Assembly: GCA_002270565.1 (NCBI GenBank)
Contig: NQMI01000142.1
Span: 56,380-118,424 of the forward strand
Direction of reading: 5' to 3'
DNA length: 62,045 nucleotides
Source of the DNA: Stenocarpella maydis
Lineage: Eukaryota > Ascomycota > Sordariomycetes > Diaporthales > Diaporthaceae
Positions 26,206 through 37,417 of this stretch are shown piece after piece (the first letter of the stretch is position 1; the number at the start of each line of letters is the position of its first letter). The translations under genes were made by a program, and so were the position numbers. The notes under the pieces are model-generated. The model did no database searches. It was not told the origin of the DNA and saw only the letters and a list, made by a program, of their open reading frames with translations.

Positions 26206-27651
26206 TTATCGTCTCCTGGGGCCGTCATAAGCCCTGCCACGGTCTCGCTCAAGGCGGTCCCTCCGATCACCATCACGGCCCCGGTGCTTCCTCAAGTCAT
26301 GGTGGCGCTCGCTCCGCGGGCTCGAGCTCCGGTTGTGCCTCCGGTGGCCCCTGTCTTCCTCTCGGTGGCGGGGCGCCGGGGACCGGCTGTCACGCCGGTC
26401 GCAGTAGCGGCCCTCCGGCCGTGCCCGACCATGCTCCCCAGGCGGTGGCGCCAGTGCGGCCTTGCCCTCCCCGGGTTCGTCCACCAGCATCTGGTAGTGG
26501 TCGCCGCGGTCGGGCGCGTCGTCCTCGTCCCGGTACTTCTTCCACTTCTCGAGCTCCTTGACGCCGCCCCAGCCGCCCCTGCTCCCGCCCGCGGCGTGCT
26601 TGCGCCTCTTCTGGTTGGTCTCGTCGCGCCACGTTGCGCTCAGGCGGCTGACGCTCTGCGAGAAGTCGACGTGGATTCTCCGGTCGTCAATCAGCACCCC
26701 CTGCATCTTGAAGTAGGCCGTCTCGCAGGCGGTCTTGTCCTCGAACTCGATGAAAGCGTACTGCAGGCTATCGCCGGTCTTGCGGTCGCGGATCACCTCG
26801 CACGAGAGGATCTTGCCGAACCGGCTGAAGATGAGCTCCAGGTCCGAGTCGACCGTGACCGGGTTCAGCTTGCACACGAAGAGCACGTTCTCGGGCGGCT
26901 TGACCTCGGCGAACGGCAGGTCGCCCATCATCTCGAGGGTGAGCGCCTGGGCGCGTGCTTCCCTCTCACGCCGGGCTTTCTCCGCCGCCGCCGCCGCCTC
27001 CTCATTGTCCTCCTCTTCCAGCTTCTCGGCCTCGCCCTCGGCGATTCGCACGGTGGCCAGCTGGGCCTTGCTGGGTACGGGAGAGCTGCTTGGCTCGCGC
27101 AAGCCGGCGGGGTCTGGGTAAGGATCGTCGAGCACGACAGTATGTTTGATTCGGATGTCAACAAGGGGGTGGCCCTTGTCGTCCGTAATAGCCTGGTTGA
27201 TCTTTTCGAGAACGTCGAAGCCCTCGACGACCTTCCCGAATATTGCAGCCTTCCCATCGAGGTAGTCTGTATCGTCGCCCAGCGTCACGATAAACTGGCT
27301 GCCCGCCAGCCTGGTCTCCCCGCCGTCGGCAGCGTTTGGCGCCGTGGCCATGCTGACGGTCCCGCGCTCGAGGTGTTTCAACTTTGGGTGGAAAAGGGCT
27401 GGGAACGTCCGCTCGGTCGGGTCGGAGGACACGAGCCCCCAGATGGACGAGCCGCCATCGGATTGTGTTGACAGAGGGCCGAGGGGGTCGCCTGTCTGGA
27501 AGGAGAAGTTCTTCTGGATGGAGTGGACCGGCGAAAAGTTGTAGTACTTGACCTTGCACAGCTTCAGAAAGTTTTCGCAGAGCCGTGGCGCGTAGTCGAC
27601 CAGCAGGTCGATCACAATGTCGCCGGTGCTCGTTTCGAGGAGGACGGACAT
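26206..27651 (-). CDS. cyp6: Cyclophilin-RRM protein, PPIL4/Cyp6/Rct1 family, 481 aa
   Basis: Single exon. Residues 1-175 are a cyclophilin-like peptidyl-prolyl isomerase domain starting [16 protein letters not shown], with FQTGDP and GSQFIVTLG as in the family. Residues 255-333 are an RRM with RNP2 LFVCKL (257-262) and RNP1-like QYAFIEFE (297-304), closed by [11 protein letters not shown]. An acidic/Ala-rich linker lies between, and the tail from about 400 is Arg/Asp/His-rich. The order matches human PPIL4 and S. pombe Rct1, nuclear proteins linked to RNA polymerase II CTD phosphorylation and splicing. The position of the catalytic Arg of CypA (Arg55) is Ser44, while Phe49 and Gln52 are kept, so isomerase activity may be weak; human PPIL4 also lacks this Arg. 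The gene faces the same way as its neighbours, but spacing gives no sign of co-transcription. Confidence 0.95.
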   Translation of the reverse strand: MSVLLETSTGDIVIDLLVDYAPRLCENFLKLCKVKYYNFSPVHSIQKNFSFQTGDPLGPLSTQSDGGSSIWGLVSSDPTERTFPALFHPKLKHLERGTVSMATAPNAADGGETRLAGSQFIVTLGDDTDYLDGKAAIFGKVVEGFDVLEKINQAITDDKGHPLVDIRIKHTVVLDDPYPDPAGLREPSSSPVPSKAQLATVRIAEGEAEKLEEEDNEEAAAAAEKARREREARAQALTLEMMGDLPFAEVKPPENVLFVCKLNPVTVDSDLELIFSRFGKILSCEVIRDRKTGDSLQYAFIEFEDKTACETAYFKMQGVLIDDRRIHVDFSQSVSRLSATWRDETNQKRRKHAAGGSRGGWGGVKELEKWKKYRDEDDAPDRGDHYQMLVDEPGEGKAALAPPPGEHGRARPEGRYCDRRDSRSPAPRHREEDRGHRRHNRSSSPRSERHHDLRKHRGRDGDRRDRLERDRGRAYDGPRRR

Positions 27652-28392
27652 GCCGTGATGGTGTTGAAGGGAAAGACGAGCTCTGAGTCAATGGTTGTGA
27701 TTGCTTGCCAGGACTGGTCGGTCTGAGAAAGCGGGGTGACGTTGTTGGTGAGGGTGGTGGGAGGGCAAAAGCTTGTGTCAAGCTCATTCATTGCAAGGGG
27801 CAGGTGGTGGCCCGGGGGTGGGGGGGCCACGCTGCGGCTCTAGCTCGCCGCCGCCGTTGTACGCTAAAATGGGACGCGTTATCCAAAACGGAAGCTGCTT
27901 GGACATCTAAAATTACTTCACAATTAATCACCAGCTATATTACACCATGCGCTTGAGCCTTCTCAACAGTTCCGGATTCCACCAATTTCGAATCAAATAC
28001 AAATCATTTCGCAAAGGATTGCGAGCGATGATTACAGCAAGGATAGGATACAGCTGACTACCCGAACACTGCCAGATTAATTTTATTCCCGCACCTTCCG
28101 AGAGCCTCGTGCCGGTGTTTCGGCCCTAACCCAATGCTCCCTATTTTCTTGAAACAAACATCGCAGATAAACAGCATGTGCATGATCGCTTCTCGTACGT
28201 CAATGCTAATGAGGGGGTATCAGCAGCGATGTCTCCTGCAACTCCAATATGCCCATGTAGTGTCCCCGTTTAGTGTCCCATTTTCCAGTCAACGCCATAC
28301 GCGATATGAAATCAACAATGGTTTCGGGTTCCAAAACGCAGTACCGCATCGGTCGGCGGCCAAGGTGTAATGCAAGCAAGTACTGTGGGTCC
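27652..28392. other. Intergenic region between two minus-strand genes
   Basis: It holds the promoter and leader of the cyclophilin gene (right after 27651) and the 3' end of the 178-aa gene. A G-rich run lies near 27812-27828. The part 27870-28120 is somewhat AT-richer. No further gene was seen. Confidence 0.6.
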
Positions 28393-28929
28393 TCAATCGG
28401 AAGGGCAGCTTCTCCTCCTGCGGCCACACCTGAGCTCCTGCTCCGTCTCCATGAGCCTCGTCATGCAGAAGCTCCGGAAGGCCTGGTCGGACCGCACCGC
28501 CTCGCAGTTGAGCAGCTCCGTGAGGGCCCGCTTGATACCCTCGTTCACCGACACCAACCTGGCCTCCTCCATCGCCATCTGCGCCATGGTGGCAGGGTCA
28601 GAGGGCAGCTCAAGGTCGGCCGAGGTGGGGCGCGCCCCGGCCCTCCTGTGAAAGCGTGGGCGCGGCATATCGTACTGCGGCATGCTCGCCCTCCTCACGG
28701 CTGACTCGGTCCGTGCATGGCCGTATGGGCGCGTGGGGCCAGGCGTGGGCGATGTCTTTGTCTTGGTGGTTGCTGAGGAAGACGCTGTGCTAGATATCTG
28801 ATCCAGGTGCTGGCGGATGGATTCGTGTTCGTCCTGAAGCAGCATGTACCTCCGCAACGTCAGCTCACGGTTGTGCTGAGGTAGGCTGTCTGCGGGCAGG
28901 CTGGGACGGGATTCCGGATTCTGAGACAT
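28393..28929 (-). CDS. Conserved fungal protein of unknown function, 178 aa
   Basis: I chose the ATG of MSQNPESRPSLPADSLPQ at 28929. The frame is open for 52 more codons upstream, but that part is low-complexity and does not look like the family. The N-terminus has a charged helix (ELTLRRYMLLQDEHESIRQH, about residues 25-45). A Ser/Thr/Pro-rich linker follows, then a second helical part with VNEGIKRALTELLNCE and a basic end, ELRCGRRRRS. From memory, proteins with the same head and tail occur widely in Sordariomycetes with no assigned role. There is no signal peptide or membrane segment, and no named domain that I recognise. A single exon accounts for the whole protein. Confidence 0.8.
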   Translation of the reverse strand: MSQNPESRPSLPADSLPQHNRELTLRRYMLLQDEHESIRQHLDQISSTASSSATTKTKTSPTPGPTRPYGHARTESAVRRASMPQYDMPRPRFHRRAGARPTSADLELPSDPATMAQMAMEEARLVSVNEGIKRALTELLNCEAVRSDQAFRSFCMTRLMETEQELRCGRRRRSCPSD

Positions 28930-31900
28930 GATGGCGTTGGGTGTTGACTGTGATGGTTTGTGGGATTTCAGATGAGCTTGCTGGCTTAGGTGATGTGGCT
29001 TGTGTGGGCTGTTTTGCGCAACAGCCGGCGTCAAGGCTCGCAGGCTGATCGTGTATGATCTTTGGTGTGCCTTTGACCTTGTCATCGGGGCTGGCCGGTG
29101 TTGTTCCTCGGCCTCGGCCGGTGGTCTCTCTTGGGAATGGTGTCGGTGGGACGCTGTGAAGCAAACGCCGTGGTGACGCTTGGTGCAGCACGATCAATAG
29201 CGTGGCAAGGAAGTGGTGTGATGGGGTTTCTGCTTGGCGGAGAATATAACGGCCAGATGGGACAGGCTCGGAATATGCCAGGGGAGAAGAGAGGCGCTGG
29301 GAGAAGAGAGGCCAAAAAGTAACCTCGAGAGAACTGGTGGGAGCGAGGGGTGGTCTTTATCAAAGGAAGCAGGTGCAGGAATGGTGCAAGAGCTCCTCGG
29401 GCAGCGACAAGGAAATGCAAGTGGTACAGCGTAGAGTTGTAATTTCCTGAACAAGACTAGACGCAGGCCGTAATCTGCCGCTGGCGGCCCCAGGATGTGG
29501 ATCGGTCTCGACCTGGAATTCCTGACCCTGCAGAGGGGGGGGGCAGTGGCCCCACACCCTAATTGTGAATGTGGGATCCGAACCAAGGATCACTTTTGGA
29601 CGGCTGGATGGTTGGATAATCTCAGTTGGGAGAGAGGGTATTGCTATGGCAGGGGCACCGACAGATGGTAATGTGAGGTGTCCTGCAAGATATCAATCTT
29701 GGAGATGCTGGGCGTGATTGGTGGTGGCTGCTGGTGACCAGTGCTGAAGAGCGAGTGCCTGGAGATGAGTTGGACCGTTTGTCTCTCCTCTCCCTCGGCT
29801 TGACAATGTCAATCGGTCGCAGTAGCTCAAGGATGCCTGCTGCACCAGGACGGGTTCTCCCAAAGGCAACGTGGGGACCGGCCGGAGCTCCCCTGCAAGC
29901 GGTGTAGAGTACGGAGCAGATGGGCGACACGAACGCCGGTGGGCGATTGCGGGTGGATGCCCTGATCGGCGTACAGGAGTATGCACGATGCAGGCCACAA
30001 GAGTAGCGGCGTCTGGCCGGTGAAGGGATCCTCCCTCCTTGGGCCTCCAGAATCGTGCTGCAGGTCCTGTCTGCGTGGAAGCGCCGGTAGCAGCCTGGAA
30101 CGCGACTGACAGGGGGTAGCGACAGTTGTGGGATAGTCGTGATTGGCGTGTGGACGCTTCAGACGGCGACTCCAGACTTGACTCGTGGCAATGCGACCCC
30201 TGGACTGCGGCTCCCACCACGACGGCGACGGCGACGGCGGCGAAGAAGAAGCTAGCGACGGCAAAAGTCGGGGTGCTTTTTATCTGCGTCAGACTGCTGG
30301 CTGAAAAGACGCAAGCAGTAGGAGCAGCAGACGACAAGGTCCTTGACCCCGGGAGAGGGAGGGCAAGATGAAAGAAGCAGCTGGGCGGTGTCGGCTGTGG
30401 CCAAGGAGGCTTGATTGCGGAAATGTCGTGATTATGAGGAGACCTTTTGTGCACCGGATTGGCACGGGTGCTGCTTGAGCACGGCCGATTCCAAGTCGGG
30501 AGCGGCCGCTAGTTCGGACGATTTTTATTTTGACAGCTCTCAAATCTGCATTAGGTGTGCACCGTGCAAGAAGGGCTGCTTGACTCGGTAGGAATGATGA
30601 GAATATAGAGCAATGTCTGTGCATGTGCAGGTGCATTCGCGGGTGCTGTTGACAAGGCCGGATGCTGAGAGATTGCCCGAGCGTCTTTTTTCTTGGCTTT
30701 TTGCTCTCTCTCTCTCGTGAGTGGATTGCTGGCGTCTCATCAACGCGGGCACGGGAGGACTGCTGCTTTATTTGGATCAGCGCTGGGCAAGAAACAAAGA
30801 CGTGCTCTGCCATGTCGACCGGTGTGCAGATCCACCGTGTTCATTATATATACCGAGTATACCGCGTAACCTGCAACTGACATGGGAATCAACCCAAGAC
30901 ATTGCCCCTCCCCCTATCGACCGACGGTTGTGACGTCGCGTCGCTGGGCATCCTGAGTAGATAATTATGGGGGCCTGGAACCTGGGGGAACCCGGGGGGA
31001 GGGCTGCCAGGGCAAAGACGACTCTTCCGGAGCATCAATGCCGCAGCCGTCGTCCCGTCAGCCAGTGGCGTCAGAACTGACGACTTGGCACGCACACGCG
31101 ACTGATAATTTGGAGCTTCCAGTCCGAGGGTTGGCATGTCCACGCGGCTGTGTGGGCGAAAAGGTGATAGATAGCCCAGCATTGCTTGGCCACTGAGAGA
31201 GGCAGAGAGGCTAGGCCAAAGAAGGCATCCCTCTGTCGCCTGGGCCGCGCTCCAATCCAAACACTTCAAGTTATCGACGTCAATCCTCGTCATCTCACAA
31301 GCCCCAAAGACAAACGCCCAGGCCTCCTGGAGGTCAGTCCTTCCTTCTAGACTCGCCGTGGAAGCCACCTTCGACGGACCCCAGATCGACATTAGTCAAA
31401 GCTCGATCAGACCTATCACTGTCACTGACGTGTGCCAGCTCTGCTGTGTGTTGTGTGCGTGCCTGTCCGAGGGCACATGGCCAAGTCGTCACTGCACATC
31501 TCTCTAGTCCCGGCTTGTTCCTGTAATCGTACGACTGGACATGCCACTACACACCACCTCCCCCCCTCAGGGGTCCTCCGCGGAATACTTAGCCTTCCTA
31601 CGTGACACACGTGCCCGGAATCCTTAGTGTGCTTGGGTAAGATTCATTGACAAGGACAACAACAAATCATCGCCCCTATGATCTGCACAGGGTCCTCAGC
31701 CGGGACCCGACGTTGAGCTCATGTGGGCCATGGCCACCGCACATACACCACAGCAAAGGGAGGGGAAAAGGTGTACAAGATCACAACGCCATCGTCGTGT
31801 CAACGGAGCAGATCCTCCTACGTCGGTCTCAACGGTGCCTCAGAGCGGTCGTCATGGATGGGGTTCTGACACATAATCCAGCGTCATATTGAAGTTTCAA

Positions 31901-32605
31901 CGTTCTTTCGAATACAATCGTCGGGCCGACCGCCTCCGCAAAACGAAACATGTCTTCTTCATTTTAATGTGGATCGCCCGTGACCACCTCGCGACTCGGC
32001 TCCCTGTGACCGGAGAATGTACAGCCCAGGCCCTGATCTTACTCCAGTCCAGCATGGGCAATGATCCCGGCCCGGGCGGCCCCCATCACGAGACCTCTCG
32101 AGAGCCTTCCCCGACCTTGTTTTACTGTGCTCCGCCGCTCTCGCAGTCCTAAATCAGGAAGACAAATCACGTGAGCGCTGGTTCCTGAGTTGTCCGCTCA
32201 GGGATACCCTGGAAACAGAATCCATGGAGAGACATGGCAGTCCGATTGGAGTTTAGCTTTTGGGACCAAGATCTGCACGCACCTGCCTGTCTATGATGGT
32301 GGTTCATCTCTACTCTCACTGTCCCCATGGAAGCAGGGTTGGAGGCGCAACAGATGCCTCATGTAAATAGAGCCAATTGTCGCCTTTTGCCGTCGCTTGG
32401 AGTGCTCTTATTCGTCGTACAACGGCTCGCAGGGGTCGTAATACGTTACAAAAAAAATGTCGAGCGGATGATAACTATGCATGTTAGCATTCACGTACAT
32501 CAACTATATATAGTATGATCAACCGCACCAGACAAGGAACTCCCGCATAAGAAACCAATCAATTAGAGATTCCTCACTGTTGCCCATTCCACCCAACTTC
32601 ATTTA
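28930..32605. other. GC-rich intergenic region
   Basis: Upstream of the 178-aa gene. ORFs such as minus 29693-30454 (253 aa) and minus 30889-31392 (167 aa) overlap frames on the other strand, are low-complexity and match nothing known to me. Simple sequence includes a G run near 29536 and a gacggc repeat at about 30218-30240. A leader or promoter of the 178-aa gene is expected at 28930-29600. Confidence 0.5.
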
Positions 32606-33178
32606 CTACACAACATAACGCACGGAGATTTGAGGTGGCGCTTTTACCTCGTAGACATAAGGCTCAGCATTGTACAGTGCACCATATGGCAGGGCCACCC
32701 TTCGCCAGAGCCTACTAGGTTGCTTACAGAGCTTTAATATATGAACCAATGCACTTTCGGAGAAGTGTGGTCTCTTGTTGCCAACAAATGAAGCTGGATG
32801 ATAGCTACCTCTCTGGCGGCCCTCGCCATTTTGCAGGTAGAGGCTGGCTGATTGCCTCCCGTCGAATGGGATATCAAATGTATCTACCTTCCGGATAAAC
32901 ATGTAATACGATGCATCAACGTCATGATTAGGTGCTTCATGCACATTTTGGCATTTAATTGGGGCGAAATCACGCTTTTTCCTCTTTTGCCTGCCTTGGG
33001 TAATTGATGTCTTACCGACAGGACAAGAAGAGGTGGCAAGTACTGAATGAGAAATGTGTTGTCTTGACTGCACAGCACCGCGCGGGAGGGAGATATCGAG
33101 GTGACGCAATATGATGACGGAATTTGCATTCCATCCTCTTCCAGCTAGCCTCAAACTACCAGGAGACCTTAGAAGCAT
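32606..33178 (-). CDS. Doubtful ORF, 190 aa, unknown
   Basis: The longest clean frame at the right edge of the GC-rich block. The frame extends upstream to 33220, but the first ATG in it is at 33178 (MLLRSPGSLRLAGRG). The product is basic, with an RQKRKKRD patch near residue 65 and a C-terminal third of ordinary composition ending PQISVRYVV. No signal peptide, membrane segment or known domain is seen. It could be a small lineage-specific gene, a terminal exon of a longer gene or chance. No support beyond length and composition is available from the sequence. Confidence 0.25.
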   Translation of the reverse strand: MLLRSPGSLRLAGRGWNANSVIILRHLDISLPRGAVQSRQHISHSVLATSSCPVGKTSITQGRQKRKKRDFAPIKCQNVHEAPNHDVDASYYMFIRKVDTFDIPFDGRQSASLYLQNGEGRQRGSYHPASFVGNKRPHFSESALVHILKLCKQPSRLWRRVALPYGALYNAEPYVYEVKAPPQISVRYVV

Positions 33179-33479
33179 TCTCAGCTCATCATAACATGGA
33201 ATTCCTAATGTCGACTCCAACGGCTCGCAGCAGTTGCGTTTAAAAGGTGAAACCGTTTAACGTCATGGACCCTCATTCCAACCACCCTACCACCCACCAG
33301 AGATATGATTATACAGTATTTATACATTGATACATTGGTACATTTAAATAAGACCTTTAATATACATTTATACAAATTTATATATAATATAAAATTAATT
33401 ATTTGTATTTTAAAAAACTTTCTTTTCAATTATAAGCTGTAATAAATAAAACTTAGTTTTTTATTCCTATTTAAGTATT

Positions 33480-33740
33480 AATAAATATGGTTTTTTAAAC
33501 ATTAATAAATATAAATGAGTAAATAAATAAATTAATAAGTAACTAAGTAAATAAATACATAAGTGAATATATAAATAAGTAAATAAATAAGTAAATATAT
33601 AAGTAAATACATAAGTAAATAAATGAGTAAATAAATAAGTAAATCAATAAGTAAGTAAATAAATATATTGATATATTGATAAATACATATATGAATAGAT
33701 AAACTAATAAAGGAATAAAATAATAAAATATAAAACATTT
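33480..33740. repeat. Low-complexity aaat/aagt tetramer array
   Basis: Imperfect tandem tetramers (aaat, aagt, aaac) dominate 33500-33670 and run into gata/tata text. The minus-strand ORF here (YLLIYLLIYLL type) is only the translation of the simple repeat. Confidence 0.85.
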
Positions 33741-34065
33741 AAAGAATTAAAGACTAAAATATTAAAGACTTAAAATATTAAAGTATATAAATATATAAAA
33801 TATATAAATTTACATATTTATAAACTTATATATTTATATATTTATGTATTTGTACATATATATATTTATACATTTATAGAAAAATATATAAGATTTTCTA
33901 ATAAATCTGCCACCTACTATACTAGTATTATGTAATGATCAGAGGGTTTCCAAGTACATTAAACCTAAGAGATCAAGGGTTTATATTCAAAATACATTAT
34001 TAGGCATTTATTAAGCAATATTATTAACTAACAATAATCACTAGCTATAAGGCTATCTAATATCA

Positions 34066-34370
34066 GGATTGAATATTTAAATTAACAACTAAAGAGTCTA
34101 TTCTATAAAAGCTATCTAATATAGTAATAACCATATCCTTATATATTCTAACTCTTCATCCATCATCAACGGTATCAATAGTAATTCTATCGATTAAGTA
34201 TTGCTCGATAGAATCAATACCGATTTCATCAATCATGGTGGGTCCCTGACCCTAACCCTGATAAGGTAGCATCACTAATTGGATCAGGCGGGGCGCTCCT
34301 TTTGGGGGTTACTTCCCAACCTGCGGGGTTGTCTTCTGCGGTAGTCAGCCGCCAATGTATGTTGGCTCAT
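34066..34370. repeat. Repeat C, less-mutated copy
   Basis: About 300 bp that recurs at 37418-37720 with nearly all C/G positions replaced by T/A there. It contains ggtccctgaccctaaccctg and a GC-rich end (gcggggcgctcc, cagccgccaat). Read on the minus strand, a short stretch gives GPTMIDEIGIDSIEQYL, which may be a piece of a former transposon protein; I do not recognise it. Confidence 0.75.
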
Positions 34371-34515
34371 AACATATTACCAACATTAATTACTTACTAT
34401 TATAATAGCTAATACCTATTTAATTTATGTTAAGAAACCATTAGAATTAATATTATTTAGTAATACTATGTTAGTATTAACTAAGCCTTCTAATTAAACT
34501 AAGTATTACTAATAT

Positions 34516-34780
34516 AGGATACTAGGAAGTAGCTAGGACCAGGAAGTGGCTAGTTTTTAGCAAATTTATCAACTTTGGGCTACCCTAGCACCTACCTAAG
34601 GCTAGATATCTAATAAAAGTTAGCACCAGTTAGTACTAATTATACTTAATTACTTATTTCAAATTAACTTTATAAATATAGAGGGATTAGGATAGATATA
34701 GTAGGGCAAGAAAGTATTAAGGTTTATATAAAATAGTCCTTTTTTAGTACTAGTTATATTTTTAATTTTTATATTATTCT
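34516..34780 (+). repeat. RepB copy
   Basis: It starts aggatactaggaagtagct and keeps the RepB head, in which an aggaagt-gc-agg word is repeated twice, then aaatttatcaactttgggc, taccctagcacctacc, and the tail taataaaagttagcaccagtt. Moderately mutated compared with 58881-59138. Confidence 0.8.
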
Positions 34781-34907
34781 TGTAGTTTTCTACCTATTTA
34801 AATCTTTAATATATTTTAATTTATGTTATAACATAAAATAATATAATAATATAATTATAACGAACTATACTAAGTATATTATAATAAAGATATACTGATT
34901 AGGGAGT

Positions 34908-35391
34908 TGTCACGAACGTGACAGGAATAGAATCAGGGACTGACTGTTAGTCCCCTAGAGGCGCAGATAAAACCCCACTGGCCAGCTGGATAGGCTAGTA
35001 GGAAGTAGCATGACCTAACGAGGTTACGTAACGGATCGAAAGGATAACTAAGGCAATTGGAGCGATAGTATCGCTCTAGGTAATTCAAACACTCCATCGC
35101 TCCTATTGCTCCTAGCAAGCAACACTCTAAGTAAGCCATAAGGAGCAATACTCCTATTACTCTAGAATAAAGAGATAGATTATATAAACCTATAATTATT
35201 ACTACTAAATAGTATAGCTTAAAATAGCTCTTTAGTAATTAATTTAAGTATTTACTTAAAAATAGCTTTAATAGCTTTTGATTACTATTATTATATTATT
35301 TAGAATAATTTCACCTTAAATGCCCTTTAAATATAAACCCACTTATCAGGTTTATTAGCTAAGAACTAGCTATAAGTATTACATTTTAACT
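34908..35391. mobile_element. Possible LTR with TGTCACGAACGTGACA end
   Basis: It opens with the 16-bp near-palindrome TGTCACGAACGTGACA and is GC-richer than its surroundings up to about 35160. The last part, about 35262-35391, recurs at 42312-42440. Terminal TGT..ACA-type palindromes are usual at LTR ends, and the pair brackets a gypsy relic, so this may be the LTR of that element. The exact border and the second full copy are not visible. Confidence 0.4.
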
Positions 35392-35440
35392 ACTCTTATA
35401 TAAACGTTTTATATAAACCTTAAGTAATAACTTATATAGT

Positions 35441-36036
35441 TGTTAAACGGAACCGCTCAGTAGGGCGTTGGCACTTCATGCAAGGAGTTACCCTAGACTT
35501 CTTGCAAGGAGTTACCCTAGACTTCTTGCAAGGAGTTACCCTAGACTTGCGAGTCAGGCGATTTTCGCTAAGTACGCCCAGTGCGTGCGTGACGCAAGAT
35601 GAGTTTGGTGGCCGTGAGTCGATTATTTTGGCCTGCATTTGCACCTTAATTCAGACCTCTGCATTACCCTTATTTCTTACCCAAAAAGTATATGACTTAG
35701 TGCATTAGATAGCTTGATTTCTGAAGTTTATATGTACTTAATTTGGGCATTGCTAGGGCTATGGTTGGCTGGTTGCTTGGAACCAAAGATGGTGTGTTGG
35801 AAGGGCGAATTTTCCGGCATTTGCAAATTTGCACCAGAGCCTACCGCAGCGTGCCCAGGGGTGAGACGACGTCGGAGGGTATATAAGGAGGGCTTACAGA
35901 AGCCCAACTTAATTCAATACAAAGTTGTCCAGACCATTGTCAATCGTCCCAATTCGCCTCAGAGCACCATACTGCGACCCTGCCGAAACACACACACGCT
36001 GAACTGAATGCTATTCTATAGCACAAATTCATCAGA
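35441..36036 (+). mobile_element. RepA dispersed repeat, copy 3
   Basis: Full length, TGTTAAACGG to TCATCAGA, with three 24-bp units. Its left flank of 49 bp (35392-35440) recurs directly after the N that follows it, so copies 3 and 4 may be one locus represented twice. Confidence 0.75.
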
Positions 36037-36037
36037 N
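36037..36037. other. Single-N assembly gap
   Basis: One N exactly between the end of RepA copy 3 and a repeat of the flank that precedes copy 3. Confidence 0.85.
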
Positions 36038-36086
36038 ACTCTTATATAAACGTTTTATATAAACCTTAAGTAATAACTTATATAGT

Positions 36087-36708
36087 TGTTAAACGGAACC
36101 GCTCAGTAGGGCGTTGGCACTTCGTGCAAGGAGTTACCCTAGACTTCTTGCAAGGAGTTACCCTAGACTTCTTGCAAGGAGTTACCCTAGACTTCTTGCA
36201 AGGAGTTACCCTAGACTTGCGAGTCAGGCGATTTTCGCTAAGTACGCCCAGTGCGTGCGTGACGCAAGATGAGTTTGGTGGCCGTGAGTCGATTATTTTG
36301 GCCTGCATTTGCACCTTAATTCAGACCTCTGCATTACCCTTATTTCTTACCCAAAAAGTATATAACTTAGTGCATTGGATAGCTTGATTTCTGAAGTTTA
36401 TATGTACTTAATTTGGGTATTGCTAGGGCTATGGTTGGCTGGTTGCTTGGAACCAAAGATGGTGTGTTGGAAGGGCGAATTTTCCGGCATTTGCAAATTT
36501 GCACCAGAGCCTACCGCAGCGTGCCCAGGGGTGAGACGACGTCGGAGGGTATATAAGGAGGGCTTACAGAAGCCCAACTTAATTCAATACAAAGTTGTCC
36601 AGACCATTGTCAATCGTCCCAATTCGCCTCAGAGCACCATACTGCGACCCTGCCGAAAAACACACACACGCTGAACTGAATGCTATTCTATAGCACAAAT
36701 TCATCAGA
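36087..36708 (+). mobile_element. RepA dispersed repeat, copy 4, with possible 5-bp target duplication
   Basis: Same as copy 3 but with four 24-bp units and a few substitutions. The 5 bp before it (36082-36086) and after it (36709-36713) are both ATAGT, which fits a 5-bp target-site duplication if the element runs from TGTT to TCAGA. This is the best-defined copy. Confidence 0.8.
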
Positions 36709-37417
36709 ATAGTTACCCCAAACTTCACTTTTATAATATCTAGATTCAATAATAATAATTGTTGAATGGCCTTTGCTATATGGCAATAGTATATATATAT
36801 GTGGAGTTCTGTTTAATAGGTTTGTAATTACTTGCTTTTCTAACTATCTGGAGGAAGCGAGGGCATTTATATAAATAGGAAAAGTAGCCTCTCCCCCTAC
36901 CAAGCCCCTTAGCTTAGTTAGGCAGCCTAGCTTAATAGAATTATATATAATCTGATAGGGCAAGATTTTAATATAAACTCTCTTTTCTTTTAAGATCATA
37001 TACCCCTAAAAACTATACTTTTAAGTAGGTTAAATTACTTATATAATAACTCTTTTTTAAGCTATCTTTTATAACTAAGGTTAAGTTAATTAACTTATAA
37101 ATAAATGAACTCAATATAAATATTATATAATATATTTAAAAGGTTAGCTAACTCCTAAATATTATAATAATACTTTTTTTACTTCTATTTTTCTCTTTTT
37201 ATATAAAAAGTAGTTTCCTAAAATAGTAAATAAAAGAATCTCTTCTTTAGCCCTTTTAGTATAATGATTACACCAAACCTTTATAGGGTTTAGTACGTAA
37301 CCTGTAGGGTTTATATTAGCAGAGCGGCACAAAGGTAATACTTAACTAAGTTGCAGTATATAAAGATACTATTTATAAAGAAGGTATAATTAGAAGCAAT
37401 AAAGCTATTTAGTAGGT
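36709..37417. other. AT-rich DNA, unassigned
   Basis: RIP-like AT-rich sequence with a somewhat GC-richer spot at 36840-36930. No ORF or motif that I can name. Confidence 0.5.

Noticed and set aside
26161..27471. 436-codon plus-strand ORF
   Set aside because: Exact shadow of the cyclophilin-RRM gene on the other strand, which has clear domains.
28930..29085. 52-codon N-terminal extension of the 178-aa protein
   Set aside because: Frame is open, but the residues are low-complexity and the remembered family begins at MSQNPE; taken as leader.
29693..30454. 253-codon minus-strand ORF
   Set aside because: Ala/Ser/Pro-rich frame in leader or intergenic DNA; no family features and no plausible splice partners.
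33532..33738. Hydrophobic 66-codon minus-strand ORF resembling a membrane peptide
   Set aside because: Only the translation of the aaat/aagt simple repeat.
34248..34260. ccctaaccctg as telomere repeat or internal telomeric site
   Set aside because: Fewer than two full TTAGGG-type units, inside a dispersed repeat; not an array.
35478..35708. 76-87 codon frame starting in the 24-bp array of RepA (repeated QGVTLDFL)
   Set aside because: It is the translation of a tandem repeat. Length changes with unit number, and its start differs among copies.
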